From assembly GCA_001247695.2 (NCBI GenBank), contig LGRX02024820.1:1-64000 (forward strand): a stretch of DNA of 64,000 nucleotides, written 5' to 3'. Position 1 is the stretch's first letter. Each line of letters opens with the position of its first letter. Below, piece by piece: positions 12,401 through 23,249 of the stretch. The notes beneath the pieces are model-generated. The model worked only from the letters and a program-made list of their open reading frames with translations. It was not told the origin of the DNA and ran no database searches. Origin of the DNA: Cymbomonas tetramitiformis (lineage: Eukaryota; Chlorophyta; Pyramimonadophyceae; Pyramimonadales; Pyramimonadaceae). The translations under genes were made by a program, and so were the position numbers.

Positions 12401-12768
12401 TTTGTGGGGAGCACTTAGGTGCCCGCATGTTTCCTTTTTTTGACATGGGGTGTCCATGCTGTGTGGTGTGACTGCATTCTTGACATAACCATGGACCAAC
12501 AGGTCCCATCCATCGACCGGGAGCCACTGGGGGGCATGCCAGCAGGGTCCGCTTACTCCGTAACCCAGAGACCAACAGTTGTTTGGCGACGATCGGTCAC
12601 ATCGTATCATCTTTCCATGCTGCTTTGCATTTGGGTTGGGAATATGTATGCGTTTGTGGTATCTTGTCACGGCCCCGCCCTGCTCTTGATTTGCTTCTCA
12701 CATCCACTGGGATGATGATGGGCTGGCTTTTGTTGGCCGATCTCATGCCGTTCAGTGTGTATGTGGAG
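9470..12768. repeat. dispersed intronic repeat family, first block (with internal tandem units)
   Basis: This large intron is mostly repeats. A unit of about 340 bp beginning near CTTAGGTGCCCGCATGTT occurs at about 10,886-11,240 and 12,414-12,760 almost unchanged, with a partial copy at 11,247-11,475. A second unit of about 203 bp (GGCGTCGGGGATTCGTCTGC) is tandem three times from about 11,484 to 12,100. The same family recurs at 33.1-35.1 and 41.6-43.5 kb. The last copy stops immediately before the GON exon. Reading frames here repeat from copy to copy and show no protein-like motif. Confidence 0.9.
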
Positions 12769-12781
12769 GGGAGTGTTACAG

Positions 12782-13321
12782 CCAAGACTGGATGTGTTGG
12801 TGGGTACTACAAACTTCTGGATGGTGACAGTACATATTCAAAATTTAGCCCTCAAGGTGCAAATACAGGAAATTGCCAAAGCGATTATGCAGATGGAGTT
12901 TTTCATTCGGAGGTGAGGTGGAGCAGACTAAAGATTGATATTGAGAACCTTCGGCTTGACGCACGGGACTGGGTGTTTGCTCGTCAAGTCTCTGGGTCGT
13001 ATTTATGTAAACTCGGACATGCAAAAGACTGTTATGGGTCTTACAGTAAGAGGGGCAAAGCCGTGATTGACTTGCGAGGAACACCACTCGCCATCACTCA
13101 GCCAGCAAGTTGCGCGTGCCAAGGTGCCAATCCTTGCCAGTGTGGACAGTGGGCTGGTAAAGGGTGGAACAATGCAGTTTCCGTAACGTGCACTGACAAC
13201 AACCAATACTGCATCGCTTCATGCGGTGGATATACTGGATATTGCCATCTACCAGAGCAATACCTACAGGTGGAAGTGCGGAGTGGATATGAGAGCGCAT
13301 TCCGGGCCGAATGCCCAACAG
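12782..13321 (+). CDS. receptor exon 3: GON-like domain
   Basis: A symmetrical phase 1-1 exon of exactly 180 codons. The product strongly resembles the GON domain at the C-terminus of ADAMTS9/20 and nematode GON-1. Blocks in order: YY-LLDGD, a DYADGVFHSEVRW strand leading to LKIDIENLRLD, an aromatic DWVFA, GHAKDCYGSYSKRGKAVIDL, RGTPLAI, and a closing CGGYTGYCH plus LQVEVR. Cysteines are plentiful, as in the animal domain. In animals the domain sits on secreted metalloproteases and is linked to cell migration and ER-to-Golgi transport; here no protease precedes it. The acceptor (TTACAG, ending 12,781) lies at the very edge of an intronic repeat copy, and two leading bases complete the codon left by exon 2. 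Assignment is by motif pattern; a search with Pfam GON would decide. Confidence 0.7.
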
Positions 13322-13739
13322 GTCAGCCTTTGCCAAGATTGTGCTCCTCGCTCGCTCGCGCTGGTGGAACGCAACGCTGAAATTCAGTCCCACAAATAAC
13401 TATACATCATACGTTTCAGAGGCGTTGAAGAGATCAAACGTGTTAGCGCTTCCCTAAAATCTAATTTTACCTGAACACTATACTCCTGCAGATCTCCTGC
13501 ATCAGATCTATCAGATATTGTATGGCCACTGCGCATTATGTACTGCAGCTGATGCGTCATGGCAACATTTGACACTTGCGAAGAAACCCGTTTGCGAAAA
13601 TGCAACCAGCATTTTGACTTTTCAGCTGAGTAGGCCATGTGCTGTACTTTACTTACTGTAATGCCCGCTATCAGATGTATGTGCATGCTCACACTGTGCC
13701 TGTGTACACATGTGCGTATGCTCGCGGTTCGAATATCAG

Positions 13740-14373
13740 TGTCTCCCACTTCTTCCCCGACAACCACCTCACCAACGGTGCCTCCAACGACGGTGCATCC
13801 GACGACGGCGCCTACAACTAATTCTCCAACGATCCCGCCAACAACAGCGTCGCCATCCACACAGCACCCGACATCGGTGCACCCAACCAGTGTGCATCCC
13901 ACATCTGATGCTCCAACATTCTCCCCGACAGTATCACCCACAGGCTCGCCAACAACAGCCTCACCATCCACACATCACCCGACATCGGTGCACCCAACCA
14001 GTGTACATCCCACATCTGACGCTCCAACATTCCCTCCCCGACAGTATCACCCACAGGCTCACATCAACAACAGCGTCGCCATCCACACAGCACCCGACAT
14101 CGGTGCACCCAACCAGTGTGCATCCCACATCTGATGCTCCAACATTCTCCCCGACAGTATCACCCACAGGCTCGCCAACAACAGCCTCACCATCCACACA
14201 ACACCCGACATCGGTACATCCTACAACCTCACCCTCGACAACGCCACCCACCACTTCCCCAACGACTTTCTCACCAGCAACTTCCTCTCCAGTTACTACA
14301 CCTCCGACCACCCTCGTTCCAACCACAATCCTGCCTACTGTCTCCCCAAGTACAAACCATCCCTCAACAACAG
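13740..14373 (+). CDS. receptor exon 4: Thr/Ser/Pro-rich mucin-like stalk (frameshifted)
   Basis: Encodes a repetitive Thr-Ser-Pro-His stalk (units such as SPTTTSPTVPPTT and HPTSVHPTSDAPTFSPT), a likely O-glycosylated extended spacer. DNA units of about 120 bases repeat three times. Acceptor (ATATCAG) and donor (CAG/GTAGCA) are both phase 1, so the exon should be divisible by three, but it is 634 bases. The third unit carries two 2-base insertions (about 14,033 and 14,068), moving the frame by one in total. The upstream half reads correctly in one frame and the downstream half in another. This is either a sequence error, an allele, or a true break. The closing part is very Thr/Pro-rich and ends STTG at the donor. 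Confidence 0.6.
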
Positions 14374-15665
14374 GTAGCACCCCAACCTCAGCTGCTTGGA
14401 AAGCTACAGTCATTGTGTGTACAGAAGCTCTGACACCAATAGATTGCACCCAGGCTACCCCTTCCCTTGTGTTTTTGCCAAACTGATGTCTTGCCTACTG
14501 TCTTTCTAACGACTATCGCATAAATCCCAAGCGAAGGACGCAACGCGATGCGCCTCAATAATGACGCTACGACAGCTTCCGCAGAGCACTGCCGCCAGGT
14601 GGTCATTGGGCATGCACGTGCGCGCACGCGTTTTCTGCAGGGCTGGCACGCGTTTGCTGCAGGGCTGGCAAGGGCACCACGCGGACTCTCAGATGTATAA
14701 GAGAGCCTCGACAAGCTGGAACCTGGCAGGCGGACTTCGGGGGCTCATGTGTAGTACTCCCGGCAGTGGTGGTTGGTGAATGTCGGTCATGCATTCAAAA
14801 TATGCTAGACCGATTGATTCTTTAAGCAGGGTACGATGGCAGCTTCATTGGATGTAGACTGCTGGAAATGGTCGGAGCTGATTCGCCCAACTGATTTTGA
14901 TCTGTGCTGCTTAGGAAATCTAACCTTCGTCTAGCACGCGCATGTGCACATTGAGTACAGTATCCGCTCCACATATCCGCGAAAGGCCACCTTGCTAAGG
15001 TTCATCTAGCCGCAGCTAAGAAAGTCTTGTTGACAGCTTCTCAGCTGTGGCTAAATGAGCTTTAGCAAGGGGGTGTCTACAGAGGAGCGTAGAGGTGGTC
15101 ATCGCGCATGGCGCCCCAGCTGCGGGCTTGTGGCAGTCGGTCCATGAACCGCCATGCTACTGTACTCTGAACGTGTTAGCAGCAGTCTCGCGTCGCGCGC
15201 ACCGGATTATGGTCAACGCATTAGAATCAGTGTTCTGTACCGGCCTACAGCTAGCCGCTTTTTTCGCGCTCCAGACATCCCAGTGCCCCAACAGTTCGCT
15301 TTTTCTCAACATTTGGATATTTCTTTGACTGGCTTTGTTCTGATGATCTGATTGCTCGATCGACCTCTGAGCTGCCTTTTCACAACCAAGCTTTTCTAAA
15401 CGTTCTGCCCTTTCCATAAGCTGCTGCCACTGCTGTGTCAGGCGCTGCTGCCTGGCAAGCTGCTGCGCGGCAAAATGTTTTTGGGGGCTCTTGTCTCACT
15501 CGGAGCTTGGGCTTCTACTGCTCATTCTAACGTATGTCAGGACTTGCGTATTTCCATCATGCATGTCATCCCGTTCATTTTTGCCCACGTCACAACCGCG
15601 TTCATGTAAAGACGGGTGATATGTTCACACCACTCATTTCCACCTGTGGCGTGTCCACAACACAG
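14374..15665. other. intron with no recognised gene
   Basis: Holds a short direct duplication at about 14,624-14,670 (CTGCAGGGCTGGCA twice). No coding exon or RNA gene was recognised. Confidence 0.4.
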
Positions 15666-15888
15666 GTCCAACAATCAGCCCGAGCACCGTTTACCCAACC
15701 ACATCCCCGGCAACAGTCAACCCAACACCTAGCCCCTCCGCCGTGCCAACAACGACTCCCCCTCCCCTCCTTCCCCTCCGCCGCCTCCTCCGCCTGCATC
15801 CCCTCCACCACCACATTCCCCTCCCCCTATTGTGTACGTCACTGCTAACAGTGGCAACAATGAGCAGTCCGTCGTCATCTACGACCAG
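15666..15888 (+). CDS. receptor exon 5: Pro-rich spacer and beta-strand segment (frameshifted)
   Basis: Starts in phase 1 after ACACAG with a Thr/Pro stalk (PTISPSTVYPTTSPATV) and ends in phase 0 at CAG/GTGAGC after an extended PPPASPPPPHSPPP tract and a strand-like tail (IVYVTANSGNNEQSVVIYDQ). Both ends look coding and match their neighbours in phase, but they sit in different frames. One indel in the C-rich run at about 15,745-15,785 is therefore needed. Such tracts are error-prone, so a sequencing slip is the simplest explanation. Confidence 0.5.
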
Positions 15889-16139
15889 GTGAGCACCAGC
15901 ACGAGCCATGATAATGCCTGGGTTTAGCATACTCCGGCATTTTTTGCGGGAGCCTACAAGATATATCAGCTCTGTGTGGAGGGTTCTGGTAGACAAGCAA
16001 ATCATCCCTGGCTTCCAGGAGAGGCCCCAAAGAAAGCAGCGGCTTTTTTCTGCACACCGCGAAGCTGAATGGCGCCGCCACATCTGATTTCCTGGATCGA
16101 CGCCACCAAACGCAGATGGCTGGCAGAACAAACGCTGAA

Positions 16140-16560
16140 TCCCAGCTGCACCTTCAAATCGCAGCGTCACCTTCAAATCACAGCGTCACCTTCAAATCAC
16201 AGCGTCACCTTCAAATCACAGCGTCACCTTCAAATCGCAGCTCCACCTTGAATCGCAGGGTCACCTTCAAATCACAGCGTCACCTTCAAATCGCAGCATC
16301 ACCTGCAAATCACAGCGTCACCTTCAAATCACAGTGTCACCTTCAAATCACAGCGTCACCTTCAAATCACAGTGTCACTTTCAAATCACAGCTCACCTTC
16401 AAATCGCAGCATCACCTTCAAATCACAGCGTCACCTTCAAATCACCAGCCACCTTCAAATCACAGCTACCTTCAAATCACAGCGCCACCTGCAAATCACA
16501 GCGTCACCTTCAAATCACAGCGCCACCTTCAAATTACAGCGTCACCTTCAAATCACAGCT
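16140..16560. repeat. 19-bp minisatellite (about 21 copies)
   Basis: Tandem copies of CAGCGTCACCTTCAAATCA with few changes, inside an intron of the receptor. The period is not divisible by three, so all three frames are open and repeat the same peptides in rotation; it is not coding. Confidence 0.97.
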
Positions 16561-17368
16561 GCATCACGCGGAATGATGCGGACGCATCAATATATCACCA
16601 GTGCCTGTCCTGCGTTCATTATTTAACGCCCGGGGGGTGACGTGCAATGCGATTTGTGCAGAAGTCTCTAACCACTTCCTCAGGGTTCAATCTGTCCAGG
16701 ACAAATCCCGTGCCTCTGAGACACCCACCGTCTTGAAATTCGTTTATTTCATTTGTGTGCGTTTGCGTCGTTGTGTGCCATTCGGTGTGTGCGTTGGCAA
16801 CCACACTGGGCGCGTTATGAGGTGCTGGCGCTTCGTTTTGAACGAGGACGGCCACTCGAGGGATGTGGTTGATGGGATGTGGCTGTCCCTGAGGTGCCTT
16901 TCGGGCGTGCGATGCCTCTTTGGGAGTGTCGTGGATGTGTCTGGCGCTGGCTGCCTTTCTTATCCGATGCTTTATGGTTGGTACAGTTGCTGGGGGACTC
17001 GTGTTCAAGAACCCAAATATGAGATGCTGGCTCCTCGTTGTGAACAGGGATGGCCGCCAGTTGGCAGTGGGTGTTGCGATGCGGTTGTCTTCGTGCTGCC
17101 TTTCTGGCGGGCACTGCCTCTTGGGGAACATGGCAGGTTCGTCTGCCTTTGCTGCAAGGGGTGGCAGAGGGTGATGGGGTCCACGTTCCGTGTGTTCCCT
17201 TGATTTCTGCGGGAAGAACTTGTGCCACTGATTTGCCAAGTTGAGTGCTTCATTACCCTGATCGACAGGTGTCGCGCTGAGATTTGACTGCGCTGCACAC
17301 TGGCATTACGGCCGCCCTGCATGCAACCGCACCGTAATAACCGTCTTCCTCCTCTCATCTGCGTACAG
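16561..17368. other. remainder of the intron before exon 6
   Basis: At about 16,790-17,190 it is diverged from the dispersed repeat family of 10-12 kb (for example GGGATGTGGCTGTCCCTG and GGGGGACTCGTGTTC). The last 25 bases form a good pyrimidine-rich acceptor for exon 6. No gene was seen. Confidence 0.5.
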
Positions 17369-18147
17369 GGAAGTGAGAATTCGACTTGCCTGCGCACAAT
17401 GTTTGATACGGTGATGAAGAACATGAATGTGCGCACAACCTCTGGGCCGACCTTCCTCTCGTGGATGGTGCGCTCCGAGGAGGTATGCACCAGCAGCGTG
17501 TGCTCGCTCGATCTCTGTGGCTTTACCGTTGGCACCTACGTCCTCAGCGGCGAGGTTTATTTCCAGGAATCGACGGGGATCCCGGCGAGCACGGTGTCTG
17601 GAGGCGTGATTGTCTATCACGGTCCGCCGCCACCCTCTCCGCCTCCGCCATCACCTCCTCCGCCGCCGCCGCCACCACCTCCAAGCCCACCACCTCCATC
17701 CCTCCGCCGCCTCCGCCGCCTCCGCCACCTCCGCCTCCACCCCTCCCCTCCACCTCCCCTAGTCCTCCCCCCACCGTCCCCACCACCTCCACCTCCTTCC
17801 CCACCCCCGGGAATGGTGAACGTGGAGGGTGTCAGCCTGACCCTCTCCTTCTCCACTCTGGATATTTCCTCGTTCAGCTCTCCGTCTTTCAACGCATCCT
17901 TTCGTGCAGAGTTCACGGAAAATATTGCAGCCGCAGCAGGCGTCCCCTTGGACGACGTCGATATCACAAGCATCGCCAGCGGAAGCGTCGAAGTCTCATC
18001 AACGGTCTCCTTTCCCTCCACCGCAACCTCAACGGCAGCCGAATTTCAGCTTGGCTTGGAGACGTCGCCCAACACGCTGCTCAACTTTTCCTCCGTTTAT
18101 GGTGATTTCAACGCCAGCTCCGTTTCTACTTCCAGATATGACAAAAT
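17369..18147 (+). CDS. receptor exon 6: unknown Cys module, Pro-rich spacer, SEA-like segment
   Basis: Begins in phase 0 after CGTACAG. Residues about 1-88 form a small Cys-containing module ending in the strand-like VSGGVIVYHG. Residues about 89-150 are an extended SPPPP spacer of the pherophorin/extensin kind. Residues about 152-255 (from GMVNVEGVSLTL) have alternating strands and helices, including TENIAAAAGVPLDDVDIT and VEVSSTVSF, similar to SEA or ferredoxin-like repeats found before EGF modules in algal and animal surface proteins. A proposed donor GTACTC at 18,148 in phase 2 joins exon 7 in frame. The alternative is that the following C/T tract is also coding, but the frame is then wrong for the EGF exon. 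Confidence 0.55.
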
Positions 18148-18473
18148 GTACTCCCCACCTCCTTCACCGCCTCCACCCCCGCCCCACCTCCGCCCTCCCC
18201 CCTCCCCTCCCCTCCCCTCCTCCTCCCTCCTCCCCCCTTCACCCCCACCTCCACCCCCGTCACCTCCACCCCCTCCTCCTTCCCTCCACCCTCCTCCGTC
18301 CCCCCGCCTCCCCCCCACCCCCTCCTCCCTCCTCCTCCCCCCCCTCCTCCACCTTCTCCTCCACCCACCTCCCCCCTCCCCCTTCCCCCTCCCCCACCTT
18401 CTCCCCCTCCCCCACCACATCCTCCTCCCCCCGCCTCCCTCCCCCCTCCCCATCTACCACCCTCGTTGCCAAG
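18148..18473 (+). other. almost pure pyrimidine tract, probable intron
   Basis: More than 300 bases of C/T-rich sequence (runs of CCCTCC and CCTCCACC) bounded by GTACTC and TTGCCAAG. As an intron it restores phase 2 between exons 6 and 7. Read as protein it gives another SPPPP spacer but needs a frameshift. The complementary strand is G-rich and could form G-quadruplexes. Confidence 0.5.
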
Positions 18474-19109
18474 ACCACAATCATCCTCACTGTATACGCC
18501 ACCATCCCCTCATGTATTCACATATACACTGACACCTGCTTCACCCCAAACTTTGCCCCGCCCTGCTGTGACCCTTTCCCCGCCGAGAAGCCCCATCCCA
18601 AGCGTTCCATCCCAGAGCCCCACACTCTTAATCTCTTCACTAGGTTCTCAGCTACCCTCAGGCGCCGCCCTGCCCGAGCTGGCTGAGGGCTTCGACGACC
18701 TGGCGAGTACCTGGCATACTGTGGGGCGCCTAAATGCTCCCAATGCGTCCAGCTGCCCGCCCGGTTACAGGGGATCTGTCATATCAGGACAAGGGGAATA
18801 TGCTTGTGTGGACATCGACGAGTGTGCGGCAGGTGGCAATGGCGGTTGCAACTTCCTCCGTCAGTGTCGCAACACGCCAGGTGGCATGGAGTGTGGCCCC
18901 TGCCCTGCTGGATACGTCGGGACAGGCTTCCACGGATGCAGGGATATTGATGAGTGTGCCACCGCGGACCGTGGCGGCTGCGCTACACAAGCTAGGTGCA
19001 TCAACCTTGCAGGGGGGGTTACGTGCGGGCCGTGCGAGCCGTCGGAGCTATACCTGGGGGACGGCCGCGAGTGTCGGCGGTCGACAACATGTGGTGAGGA
19101 GAATGGCGG
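18474..19109 (+). CDS. receptor exon 7: Pro-rich leader and first EGF modules
   Basis: After a Ser/Pro-rich leader (about 70 residues) and a short helical patch (ALPELAEGFDDLASTW) come two calcium-binding EGF modules starting DIDEC (at about 18,815 and 18,946) and the first half of a third (STTCGEENGG). Their form is C..GPCP.GY.G.G..C, the thrombospondin/CRELD style. The donor GTGAGC is in phase 2 within the third module, and the next exon supplies the missing base and its first Cys. Confidence 0.8.
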
Positions 19110-19313
19110 GTGAGCGGCCATCGCCCAAGTCCCTTCTCACCTGTCCATGGCTTCCCCTCACCCTACCCTATGGCCATGCTAGAGACGCACCTCTCAGCGG
19201 ACTCAGCGAAAGATTGCATAGCGCAGACGGCGCATCTGACAGAGATCGAGTGCGCTTAACACCTCCTGCGCCCAGACCCTGTGAATGACGGGGAAGGGGT
19301 TGGGGTGCGGCAG

Positions 19314-21066
19314 ATGCGACCCACTCTCAGAGTGCCTGCCCACCGCGGGCCAGCAGGTGCGATGCGGCGGATGCCCGCACGGCATGAGCGGCACCGGCGC
19401 AACGAAATGCGTGGAGATCGACGGCTGCGCCAGCTCGCCCTGCTTCGAAGGCGTGGAATGTGCGGACGTCCCTGCCCCGGGCCTCGGCGCCGGGTGTGGG
19501 CGCTGCCCGGATGGATACGCTGGCGATGGCCGCACCTGCGAGCCTGAGCGCTGTCTACTGGAGCCCTACCCATGCAGCATGGACCCGCCTGTCGCCTGCT
19601 CGACGATCCAGGGGGGCGGTTACACTTGTGGGAGCTGCCCGGAGGGGTACCTTGGTGATGGCGTGTCCTGCAGGGATGTGGATGAGTGCACTGTGCAAAA
19701 TGGAGGCTGTGATTCGCTGAGCCAATGCATCAATCAACCTGGGGGCCGCTCCTGCGGGAGCTGCCCGGAGGGGTACCTTGGCAGTGGTGACTCCAAGTGC
19801 CGGCAGCGAACACCATCCTGCGTGCTTGCCAATGGCGGCTGCGACCTGCTGGCCACCTGCACCGATACAGAGGCCGGAGCCGAGTGCGGTGCCTGCCCAG
19901 AGGGTTATGACGGGGACGGTGTGACGTCATGCACAACCGCCTCCGAGGACGAAAGTAGGTGTGGACCCTCCGCATGTTATCCTGGGGTGCGCTGCGAGGC
20001 TGCCCTTGCACCAGCGGTCGGTGAGGAAAGAAGTGTGGGCGCCCTTTCCCCCGAGCCGTATCGATGTGGCGCCTGCCCGGTCGGCTTCGTGGGTGACGGC
20101 ATCAGCTGCACTGTCGACCGCTGCTTCTGGAGAAACGGCGGGTGCGACCCTGCTGTGAGCTGCTTCAACGACGCCGCCTCTCCCTCGGGCCGGGTATGTG
20201 GAGCCTGCCCCATTGGGTTCGTGGACACATCCACGGAGCTTGACGTCACGCGCTGTGAGGACGCAGATGGCTGCCTCGCTGCCCCCTGCCTGCCTGAGAG
20301 GGAGTGCGTGGACGTGGCGGCGGCAGAGGAGGCGGCGCTAGGGGTTGCATTCTCATGCGGGCCTTGCCCTGATGGTTATGCGTTGGTTGGAGACCGCTGC
20401 CAGGACCTAGACGAATGTGCTCAGGCACCAAACGGCTTATGCTGGGAGGCACCAGACGGCTCCGCACGGTCAGAGTGTGTGAACCTCCCTGGAGGATATG
20501 CATGTGGGAGTTGCCCCTCCGACATGCGTGGTTCCGGAGCGGCTGGCTGCGTCCCCGTCACAAACTGCTCCGTTGACAACGGTGGTTGTTGGGCGGACGC
20601 CCCCTGCACAGAGACTGCGAGTGGCTCTGAATGCGGGGCGTGCCCATTGCACTTCGAGGGAGATGGGCACATCGGGTGCACCGAGGGTGATGGATGCGTG
20701 CCAGGGTCTTGCTTTCCTGGGGTGGAGTGCATGGATGTGCGTGCCCCGGGGGTGGGATACACCTGCGGTGCGTGCCCGGAGGGTTACTGGGGAGATGGAA
20801 GGGAGTGCACCTTGTGCCGGATGCGCGTTGGCATCGAGTACACCACCGCGGTGGACGGCGCGGTGAAGCGCGCCGGGTGGCACCGTGCGGAGTACGAGGT
20901 CATAGGAGGACTTAACGAGGGGCTCGATAGCAGCGAGTGTGTGAACCATCTTGGGACACGGTTCTGGTGGAGCGGGGCAAGATCGGACGGGTCGGTGCTG
21001 GTGCTGGACGCGGACAAGAACAAGGCGGACACACTAACGCTCAATTTGCCGAAGGCAGATCTGACG
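19314..21066 (+). CDS. receptor exon 8: ten further EGF modules and start of REJ
   Basis: A long exon (phase 2 to 0) completing EGF module 3 and adding modules 4 to 13. Nearly all follow C.{5-9}C.{4-7}C.+CG.CP.GY.GDG..C; modules starting DVDEC and DLDEC should bind calcium. Several (CFPGVECMDV, CYPGVRCEAA) closely recall the second EGF module of thrombospondins. One module near 19,960-20,110 has a longer insert. After the last Cys pair at about 20,810-20,818 the chain becomes non-EGF (MRVGIEYTTAVDGAVKRAGW) and leads into the REJ region. High GC and strong codon bias set it apart from its introns. Role inferred: extracellular rod binding ligands or neighbouring cells. Confidence 0.88.
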
Positions 21067-21388
21067 GTGAGTCTCACTGGCGCACGTCCTCATCTGCCCA
21101 ACGACAATTCGAGTGCCGGCGGAACACGCCCGATCGGTTGCCACATGCCTCCCTAAAGCGTATCCGTGGCGCACCGTCGCCCACTTTTTCCCCGATGCGT
21201 TGCGCTGTGTGTTCAAACTTTGTGGCCGACTATTCATCGGCCCGTAGCGGAGCGTGGCCAGAAGCTTAGAGGCGCCAAGGCCTTGTAGAGCATTCACAGT
21301 ACTTCCGGGCAACTCGTGACGCGCTGATGCTCCCAAGTGGCTCTCCAACCTGGCTGACTCAAGCTTGACTCCCTGGATGGTGGGACAG

Positions 21389-22009
21389 GTGGGAATCAGC
21401 TACACGTTCCGCCTCTCCGCCTCGCTGTGGGGGAACCGTGAGGTGACCGCCACCGCCACCACCACGTTCTTTGTGAAGTCGATGCCTCTGGTGTTGACCG
21501 TGCGGGGAGGCGACTTGACCACCGGGGAGGCTTCCCCCATCACGCTAGACGCATCGGACAGCGTGGACCCGGACGGCGCGCCAGGTGCCATCGTCTTTAC
21601 ATGGCGCTGTTCTTCGGAGGCGCCCGCTGCTGGGGGATGCCGCTACCCCAACGGCACCGCGCTGCCGGCGCTGATGCATGGTGCGGAGGTGACGCTGAGG
21701 CTCGCGGGCCCTGATGGGGACACCGGCGAGCGCAACTACCGCTTTGCGCTCAGCGGCACCAAGGGAGGCCGTCGCACGGACCTCCAGACATGGGTGAGCA
21801 TCATATCTGGGGGGCCTCCGGTGCCGAGCATCACCCCGATTCTGGACAGCGTCAACCCCCAGGAGCTGCTGCGTCTGCGGGGCTCGGCCTCTGCAATCGA
21901 TCCTGCGTCGCTGGAGTATGAGGTGCGCCCGATCTCTTCAGCTTTGGGGATGCCAGGGGCCCACCTTCTCACTGCAAGTGGAGCAGGCGCGCGCGTCAGC
22001 ATCCAGGGG
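21389..22009 (+). CDS. receptor exon 9: REJ domain, first part
   Basis: A phase 0-0 exon of 207 codons. Reads VGISYTFRLSASLWG, then PLVLTVRGGD, an SGSS-like DASDSVDPDG, and FTWRCSS with a Cys pair, the layout of the receptor-for-egg-jelly (REJ) module of polycystin-1 relatives: Ig-like strands followed by a Cys-containing tryptophan strand. It closes with LEYEVRPIS. The donor is taken at GGG/GTGTCT; the exact end is uncertain by a few codons. Confidence 0.75.
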
Positions 22010-22463
22010 GTGTCTTGCCGCCGGGCCTCGCTGAGATGAACACCAGCGGTCATGCGCCGCCAATGAATGTTGGATGCCGTCTTCAAGCAAGGACGCCTGA
22101 GGCTAGCAGGCGTGTGAGGTACCCTGAGCTGTGCACCTTGCCTCTGGGATGCCGCATCAGCATGGGCCCAGCTCTTGCACAACGGGGTATGAGCATCGAA
22201 CTCAGGCTGCAAGTAGACTTCGCTGTATCAATGCTCGGTCGCTCCTGTGCTGGGTGCCTTCCTCAGAATTGGCTTTGTCAAATCGCGCCGTCCACACACA
22301 CCGCATTTGACGAATGGTACGCTCCTGGGGCCCTCGTTGCGCAAGGCACTTTCCGCTGAGGGGTCGCAGATTCGGTGGGCGTCCGTTGAGCAAACACTTC
22401 GGAATGGGCTGAGCCGGGCGGGAGTTGAGGGGATGGCGAGGTGCGCAGTGGACGGCGATTGAG

Positions 22464-22778
22464 GAGCGCAGCACTCAGGCTCTTGAGCTCACCACTGGCG
22501 CGGGCGGTACCCTGTCGAGCGCAAGCCGGTTTACGTCAAGCCTGACAGTGCGGAGGCGGGTGCTGGAAGGGGGCGGAGAGTACACCTTGCAGCTGGCAGC
22601 GCGCGACAGCACTGGGACCGGGGCTGCGCGGATCACCGTGCGGATCAACACTCCGCCTGTTGGGGGCTGGGCCGCAGCAAGTCCGGGCACCGGGAGAGCA
22701 TACTCCGACCCCTTTGTGCTGTCAGCGCCTGGGTGGACGGACGAGGATGTTCCCCTGTGGTACCAGTTTGCGTGCCAG
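22464..22778 (+). CDS. receptor exon 10: REJ domain, second part
   Basis: Encodes SLTVRRRVLEGGGEYTLQLA, AARITVRINTPPVGG, and the very typical REJ block SAPGWTDEDVPLWYQFACQ. The donor GTAAGA at 22,779 is strong and in phase 0. The acceptor may be the AG at 22,462-22,463 or that at 22,477-22,478; both are in phase 0. Confidence 0.8.
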
Positions 22779-22952
22779 GTAAGAATTGCCGGTGTGCCCG
22801 GTCAATTGCGGAGTGTGGCAGACCTGCAGCCAGCATGGGCATCGTCACTTTCTGATACATGTTCCGCTCCCAGCAACTCAATCTCTACCCCCCTCAGATG
22901 ACTCTCTGGCATCACGTTTCATTTTCTGAACCCTTCTGTTGTGGGGTGCCAG

Positions 22953-23249
22953 GTAGCCGGACCGACGGCAGCACCGGTGGTGCTACAGGACTTCGTTCCG
23001 CGGCCCGGCCCGGTGACGACTCTGATGCCAGTGGAAGGCCTAGAGCTGCATGACCACAAAGTAGTTGTGCTGATCACAATCCGGGACAGCCTGGGCGCTA
23101 CCGCCACCGCTTTTGTAGACATTGCCGCCCCACCTCCGGATGGTGGTGCAAATGTGAGTGGCGTCAATGTGAGTGCGCGTGTCGCAAGGCTCACTGAAAG
23201 CGCTGCAGAGGATTTGCGGAACGGGAAAACAGAAGCCGCGTTAGTGCAG
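22953..23249 (+). CDS. receptor exon 11: REJ domain, third part
   Basis: Phase 0-0, 99 codons. Continues the REJ fold with LMPVEGLELHDHKVVVLITI and RDSLGATATAFVDI, then an amphipathic helix (RLTESAAEDLRNGKTEAAL) that starts the all-helical region before the GAIN domain. Confidence 0.75.

Noticed and set aside
10112..12715. Repeated frames of about 100 codons on both strands
   Set aside because: They recur in each copy of the intronic repeat and carry no protein-like features.
13384..14449. Val/Gly-rich minus-strand frames
   Set aside because: They are antisense to the Thr/Ser/Pro mucin stalk and reflect its codon repetition.
14684..14710. AGATGTATAAGAGAG resembles the sequencing-library transposon end
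   Set aside because: It lacks two bases and differs at its 3' end; the surrounding sequence continues normally, so adapter contamination is unlikely.
16116..16640. Long plus-strand frames with TFKSQRHLQ-type repeats
   Set aside because: They come from a 19-bp minisatellite that keeps all three frames open; the period is not a multiple of three.
17544..18505. Gly/Arg/Glu-rich minus-strand frames
   Set aside because: Complement of the Pro-rich coding and pyrimidine tract; no independent motif.
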